Assembly (NCBI GenBank): GCA_963693305.1
Contig: OY855915.1
Span: 17,363,222 to 17,427,221, forward strand
Source: Meandrina meandrites
Lineage: Eukaryota > Cnidaria > Anthozoa > Scleractinia > Meandrinidae
Length of the DNA stretch: 64,000 nucleotides
Direction: 5' to 3'
Position numbers and translations under genes: made by a program. The notes below the pieces were generated by a model, which ran no database searches, was not told the DNA's origin, and was given only the letters and a program-made list of their open reading frames with translations. Positions 58,456 to 64,000 of the stretch are shown here, in pieces (the stretch's first letter is position 1; the number at the start of each line of letters is the position of its first letter).

Positions 58456-59840
58456 CAGGACCTGAACAATCGATGAAAATCGATGATCGGAAAATCAATC
58501 GATCAATCGATGACAATCGATTAATTACTGTTGATTAGCATCGATTGGCATCGGCCAATCGATAATCAATCGATAATCACACTTAGGTGGTCACGAACTT
58601 CATCGATTGCCATCGATTGGCACTATTTTGATGTCTCCGTTTCTTCAGGTATCGCGGGAGTGTACGCAGATCGTATGTTATTTTTAAACCTCAGTAGCAA
58701 AGTTTGAGAATTGTTCATCGATGTGGCTCTGTGAAAAACAGCACAAATAAAGACAATTAACATATCTCATTGTCAGTAGGACAAATATGATCGATTTAGC
58801 ATCGAGATTCAACTGACCTGCAGCTGGGCGCAGGGCACAGAGGAGTCAAGTTTGTCCGCACTTAAGCGTACGTGACCCTTCACCGCGGTCAAACGTCTGA
58901 GGATGTTTTTGTTTTCTTATTTCGAGAAAAATCATTCACGTTAACGTGGAAGCATCAGTAAGGATATGTGAAATAGCTGCCGAGGGTAAATATATTTTCA
59001 GTTCTCTCAAACGAGATTCTTTACTTTTAAAATGCTCTGCACCCGATCAAAATTGCTTTGACAATGGCGCCGACAGTCGGCATTTCGCCGTTTTCAAACG
59101 CTTAGAACTTTTTTAGTAAAGTTCCAAAAAATTTAGTAAACCAGGAGAATACTTGTTAAGTATCAAACTTTGAACAGTGAAAATGAAAACCTTATCTTTG
59201 AAGTAGTTTTCTTATTTTTTACGTTTTACCGCGGTGAAACGTGACCCAGCGCCGTAGATCGTACCCTCATGCGACATCCGCAGAATGCAATGTCTGTGGG
59301 CGTCACGTTACTCGGGCGACGATTTTATTCGCCCCAGGCCTAACAGGCCTAATTTGCCAGCTGGGGCTTGTTTTTCTTACACACAAATCCATAGTACGTT
59401 TCTATGAATTTTAAACTCCCACGAAACGTGTGGGTGAATAAACAAGTTTACCCATTGCTACTCGCTAGTTTTTACTCAAATAAAAAGCAATCATATCAAA
59501 ATGTGTAACTTTATTAGTACTTGATGAAATTGACAATTGAATGTTTGACTGAATAGGTAATCGATTGATATTGCATATTGAAAACAATCTATTATGTTAA
59601 TTGATCGATTCCCATCGATTATCGATTGATATTGATAATCGATGATAATCGATGTAGTTAATTGATCGATTCCCATCGATTATCGATTAATATTGATAAT
59701 CGATGACAATCAATAATCACACAAATTTTCGTGATCGATTGTTCATCGATTATCAATATCAATCGATTAATTGATATCGATTGTCATCGATTGTTATCGA
59801 TTGCCATCGATTATCGATTTCATCGATTGTTCAGGTCCTG
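58456..59840. mobile_element. ATCGAT-rich foldback element inserted in the recombinase gene
   Basis: Ends CAGGACCTGAACAATCGATG and CATCGATTGTTCAGGTCCTG are inverted. The direct repeat TAGATAC flanks it (58449-58455, 59841-59847). Both ends carry dense ATCGAT/AATCGAT arrays (58470-58620 and 59560-59830). The core of about 900 bp has no recognised gene. Confidence 0.8.
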
Positions 59841-59847
59841 TAGATAC

Positions 59848-59998
59848 TAGTCGGTACAAGAGCCATAGCTTTCGTATCGGTGACGCTTGCCATGCTGCTG
59901 AACAAGGTTATTCTGATGCGCAAATCCGTGCTCTTGGTCGTTGGAAATCAGATGCATTTAAAGTTTATTTGAGGTCAGAAGCTCTTTTCGCTAACTAA
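59848..59998 (+). pseudogene. DIRS-type tyrosine recombinase, C-terminal part
   Basis: It continues the frame interrupted at 58455 with SRYKSHSFRIGDACHAAEQG, DAQIRALGRWKSDAFKVYLR and a stop at 59996-59998. The catalytic H-x-x-R (HSFR), the GRW block and the nucleophilic Tyr (codon 59966-59968) are visible. All active-site residues I can name are still present, but split from the first Arg by the insertion and frameshifts. Confidence 0.8.
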
Positions 59999-60030
59999 CT
60001 AATGTACATTGATGTTGAATCTGCTGTGAG

Positions 60031-60230
60031 TAGGTCAGGCAATTGGGCTGCTACTTGCTGGTTTTCAGCACCAAATATTGGGTACAGTAAAGTAGTTTTA
60101 ATTTTCAGGTCGTGAATGTCGAGTAGGTCAGACATTGGGCTGCTACTTGGCGGACACTGTTCTCCTCTATTATTTGTTAAGATGCTTTCATGCGTTTTGC
60201 GACATAGGTCAGACAGGAGCTGCTATGTTG
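60031..60230 (+). repeat. Short imperfect direct repeats after the recombinase
   Basis: Variants of gtaggtcagRcattgggctgctacttg occur at about 60030, 60120 and 60205. They may be terminal or internal complementary repeats of the DIRS element. Confidence 0.5.
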
Positions 60231-60755
60231 TTGATAATCTTAAGTCTGTTTTATAATCACTTGTCACTTTTATCGGATTGAGGGTTTCCTTGTTGTCATT
60301 TTTCGCTTATCACCTTTTTACCGAATTGCGTAATTATGTCTACGTTTACTTTCTCGACGCTCAATATCACTGTCCAGACAAGGGCTGCGGTTTCATTGTC
60401 GTCATTGGTTGTATGATACTAGTTATTCGCACAAGTTTTCCTTTCCAGCTTACGCGTGAGCTTTGCTTCTTTCGTGCGTTTGTGGGGCTTCAGCCACAGA
60501 TGTGTGGCTTGTGGCGGATTTTTGTCGCCCCACTTTTTATCAGTTACTTATTAATAACCTTTACATAGATCACTGTGTTGTGATTCTGTTGATGTTATTA
60601 AACCTGCCACAATCGTGGCCAGATTTATCCAACACAGATGCTTGTTTTAATGATCTCGTATTATTGCAAGTAACAGGGAATGCAAGCAAAGCTCGCGCTA
60701 AGAATTGGGCCCGCCTAATTTGGTTTATCGCATGCCTTGATATAAAATATATTTG
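60231..60755. other. DIRS-flanking sequence, no gene seen
   Basis: ORFs of about 100 codons overlap here in different frames with no recognisable motif. This may be the 3' part of the DIRS element. A ggggcttcagccaca/tgtggct-type palindrome lies near 60485-60520. Confidence 0.4.
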
Positions 60756-61400
60756 CAGACATGAAAGGCGATAATGCAGGCAATGTTCAATTACGCCTCA
60801 ACCAAGATTTACAAAATGTTTCTTTACAACAACAACTGGCTGAGATCTTAAATAAGTATTTCTACTTATTGGACCTAGGCAAGGCCTTAGTACCCTTACA
60901 GATTTTCCTACACTTGCAATCAATGATGTTCACGTTAACCAGTTCAATGCCGCAAAATCACTTGCAGTGATCACTGATGATAAACTTGATTGGGCTATCG
61001 AGAAATTAACAAGGAATTCGCTTCTGGTGCCTTAAAACGAGTAAGGCACCTTGTCCCTCAGGCGACTTAAAATCTTGTAAATCGACCTCTGATACAACCA
61101 CAATTTGATTACTGCAATTACTGTTTGGGGAAACTGTGGGATTACATTGCAGGATAAATTACAAAAGAAACTACAAAATGAAGCAGCCGTGTTTTGGCTT
61201 TTTCAATGAAAACGAGAAACCGCATATAACTTATAAGGAGCTCTGAGAATAAACTCAATGTTCCATTACCGCACACAAACTATTACAAAATAGCTTTAGC
61301 TACAGTTGTGCCATTTAGTGGAACAGTCTTCCTTGTGATGTGAGACAAGCATAGTCCCTTTGGCATTCTAAAGGCTTTAAAAACTGGGAACTGCGTGGAG
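60756..61400 (+). pseudogene. Decayed LINE (L2/CR1-like) reverse transcriptase remnant
   Basis: Frame-broken pieces SLAVITDDKLDW, GALKRVRHLVPQAT and a region corresponding to IQPQFDYCN..WG can be read between 60958 and 61140, separated by stops and shifts. These are typical of the post-catalytic part of L2/CR1-type reverse transcriptases. No intact domain. Confidence 0.65.
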
Positions 61401-61879
61401 CGTAGTGCAGCGTTCCAGTTTCAAATCATGGAAATTAGATACCAGTTAGGCCCCACACAGGCGTTTCAGACAGAAAATGACCAATACTTTGATATTCTAT
61501 TATGCAACACATCGCTTTTCAGTAAAATGGCATTTTAACAATATAGGTATCAATTTGTCCTAACTACCTCTTAATCTAGTTACCCTTCCCAATGCGCAAG
61601 GAAAAGGAAACAGTCAATTGTTTTAACTCCTTTTTAAAGGTTTTCTTAGAAACGATCTATTTGTTGTTTTTTTTTTTAACTTAATTGTCGGTGGTCTCTG
61701 TCTACCTTCATCAAAGCGGTAACGATAGAAGTTCGTTGGAGCTCACATCATGGCCAGCAGCCCGTGCATTACGTACTGACTTTATTAATAAATTCGAATT
61801 AAAGGTACGCATGATAATTAGCTTAGGTGCCCAATTATCATTTTGTAAGTAGAGTATGCGCCCATTCAAGAACAGTGAT
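61401..61879. other. Intergenic, no gene seen
   Basis: AT-rich, only tiny ORFs. Confidence 0.45.
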
Positions 61880-62760
61880 TACCGCGTCTAAGACCTGATG
61901 TATTCGTATGAAAGTAAATGGAAGCAGCTAGAACAAAAACAGAAAACAGGTGTTTTGTTTTCCAATTTTCCTATTTCGTCCCTATTCATTAACCGTCTGC
62001 CTAAACAACAGCCACGCATACGTCACCTAAAAAAAATTAGCAGTGGAAAGAAAATTATAAATACTCCCCAAAAAGCCAAAAGTAATGTAGTTAGTAGTAC
62101 ATCGATAATTTAAATCTCTTTGTGAGGCATTTTAATCACGCCTCAACACATGAGAGACCTCGCATCTTTTCGCCCCAGGAATAAGATAAGATAAATGACA
62201 GCTTTTTTTGGAGAATTCTGTGCTGGATAAAAAGGAATTTGGAGAACGTTTTGTTTTAAATCACATTGTGGATGTTATCTGCTGGGAAAAACTTTAGATC
62301 CTGTTGAGACTTCATTCAGCTGGGATTGACAGAATATGAAATGTCAAAAACGTAACTAATATTAATGGTGCAGAAACAGTGGTGGGTAACAGAATATTAA
62401 TTTCGAACCCCTGTTATTAACAATATTATTCACGACACTTTTATTTAAGACATCAAAAGAAAGAAAGACTCAGGAATCGGTCTCTTTGAATACCGGACTC
62501 GATAAAGGTAAGAAAAATTCGCGTTAATTTAAGATATAGATATAGATAGATAGATATCTTGCAAATGAAGGCTCTACTTTTACTGTTATATATGTAAATA
62601 TACTTGTTTATGCCGGACCGCCGTCTTCGAATTATTTTCAGTTTTACGAAACATCTGCATCAAAGGAAGTTTGTTATACAAACGCCTTTTTAGTAGCTCT
62701 CAATTTTTAAAGCTCAAATAGCATTTAATATTCGTATCTTTCACGAAGAAGTGCACTGAA
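61880..62760. repeat. Duplicate of the segment upstream of copy 4
   Basis: Shares ordered landmarks with 50280-51560, including the micro-exon-like module (here 62454-62507, KERKTQESVSLNTGLDK, followed by gtaag) and the later aaacgcctttttagtagctc stretch. It suggests that another duplication unit starts here. Confidence 0.6.
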
Positions 62761-63490
62761 AATGGAAACGCTGGTTCACAATATTCTTTCGTCCGTTCTA
62801 ATTATCAGGCATTTTTAGATCTTTTTAGTAAACAGCAACAACTTTTAATTAAGGCAATTTCATTGAAATAGAACTGCCCACAGGGGGCCCTTTCATCAGA
62901 TAAGAGGATGAATAAATATTTAAATTTTACCTGCTGTCCCATCTTTGGTTTTTTCAAGAAGCCATTTTGAATTCTTAATACGTGGTTTGCTGATATGTGA
63001 TCTGGAACCGAATGAGTCATACGCGGTCAGCTGGTGCGAAATCTGGAACCGAGAAGTCTTCGGAGACTACTAAAGGAGAGGAAAAAGAGACGCACTGCAT
63101 CAATATCAAGAAACAATTTAATGTATGATTCACAGGAAGGCACGCATTTTTAATCGACAGTGATTCAATGTGTTCCAAGCACGCAGTGCTCTCGAGGCCA
63201 CAATCAAGACTAGTTTAGATAGGGAAATTTATACCGCGGTCAATTTCGATTGATTTTAGCCAATCAATTCTCAGTCCTTATGAGGCAAGTCTACAAAAAA
63301 AATTAAGTATATCAACGGCGTTCTCTTTCTCGTCCTTAAAGCACTGATGATGCTTGAAAATCTTGCTTGTCCAAATAGCGCGCCTGGACGGATGATCATT
63401 CTGTTTGCCCGTATTTAAACACAGACGAATTATCAACTAAAAGATGCCTTAATAAAATGCAAGTTTGTCCACAAGGATCATTCGCCTCTA
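62761..63490. other. Intergenic, no gene seen
   Basis: No coding similarity. Ordinary AT-rich sequence. Confidence 0.4.
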
Positions 63491-63499
63491 TTATAAATA

Positions 63500-63930
63500 A
63501 TGGTAATTGAACTGAGTGGAGTGCAATTTGATTTGAAATCATAAGTATGATTTCAGGCCAAAATTGCACGACAAGGAAGTTCAATTACCACTTTATTACA
63601 TCCATTTTGACATATTGCACAATTTAATTGCCCAACTACAGGATTTTAGTCAGAATGAATGTTTTATTGATCCAGTTATTAAAAAAGATGCCATTTAGAG
63701 CAAAAAAAGATTCGTGATAAATCGCACTGCCTTTTCCTGCAATTTGATTGATTACTTTAAAAAAGCCTTGAAATCTGATTGGTTGTTTTGTTTTAGTGTT
63801 TCTTTCTCATTGGCTGGGAAAAGGATGCGATTTAGAGCAAAACATAGTGCAATTCGTGAATAAATCGCACTGGTGAGAGCCAATCAGATTTCAAGGATCA
63901 CCAGTGATTTCAAAATGGATGTAATAAATC
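63500..63930. mobile_element. Nested foldback repeats at the right end
   Basis: TGGTAATTGAACT faces AGTTCAATTACCA-like sequence (63499-63591). A second, larger pair, tttattacatccattttga (63591 on) and tcaaaatggatgtaataaat (63909-63929), encloses gtgcaattcgtgaataaatcgcac-type inner repeats. Confidence 0.6.
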
Positions 63931-64000
63931 GAGAGACCTATTTTGAGCTAACATCAAGTGGGAATGGGAACTTATTTCAAGTTCCGTTTGTTAAAAAAAT

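Noticed and set aside
60278..60774. Two overlapping ORFs of about 100 codons after the DIRS recombinase
   Set aside because: No recognisable motif, overlapping in different frames, and hydrophobic by composition.

Overview
This window looks like nuclear DNA of a cnidarian, most probably a stony coral. The sequence is AT-rich, genes are sparse and split by introns, and transposon relics of several animal classes are abundant: Penelope-like, L2/CR1-like and RTE-like LINEs, BEL/Pao, DIRS, tRNA-derived SINEs and many foldback MITEs. The main gene family joins a PAN/apple-like domain, the start of a fibrinogen-like domain and a cysteine-containing C-terminal domain of a kind I associate with cnidarian secreted or skeletal-matrix proteins. 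That placement comes from family memory, not from a search.

Left part (1-16 kb). A small secreted cysteine-rich protein exon (118-459) is followed by transposon territory. There is a 3.1 kb long-inverted-repeat element flanked by TTAA, and a 2.9 kb long-inverted-repeat element carrying about 84-bp tandem repeats and a broken Penelope-like element with a hammerhead-ribozyme-like 3' motif. Beyond these lie an L2/CR1-type LINE tail, a piggyBac-like MITE, a hAT-like element between CACAT microsatellites, and a foldback element.

Centre (16-37 kb). Three tandem same-strand copies of the secreted PAN gene start at 16413, 28711 and 34015. Each has three coding exons (exon 1 about 316 nt, exon 2 138 nt, exon 3 about 470-490 nt) and two phase-1 introns. 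Their upstream flanks are also duplicated. Copy 1 is broken by a 1444-bp Mutator-like insertion with a 9-bp target duplication in exon 3. Copies 2 and 3 are intact and very similar even within intron 1.

Right part (37-64 kb). This holds an RTE-type LINE fragment, SINEs, a GGCAA pentanucleotide array, a BEL/Pao integrase fragment and a long gene-poor stretch. Copy 4 of the PAN gene starts at 54556 and has an apparent GC splice donor after exon 1. It is followed by a decayed DIRS-type element (RNase H plus tyrosine recombinase) split by an ATCGAT-rich insertion, then a decayed LINE. Sequence near 62-64 kb resembles sequence upstream of copy 4 and of copies 2/3, so the duplication array may continue past the right edge.

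The four PAN paralogues probably encode related secreted proteins of about 307-312 residues. Most other DNA is mobile-element debris. Two threads deserve a second look: several hammerhead-ribozyme-like cores in separate repeats, and a recurring architecture of non-autonomous elements whose ends carry arrays of short iterated motifs.
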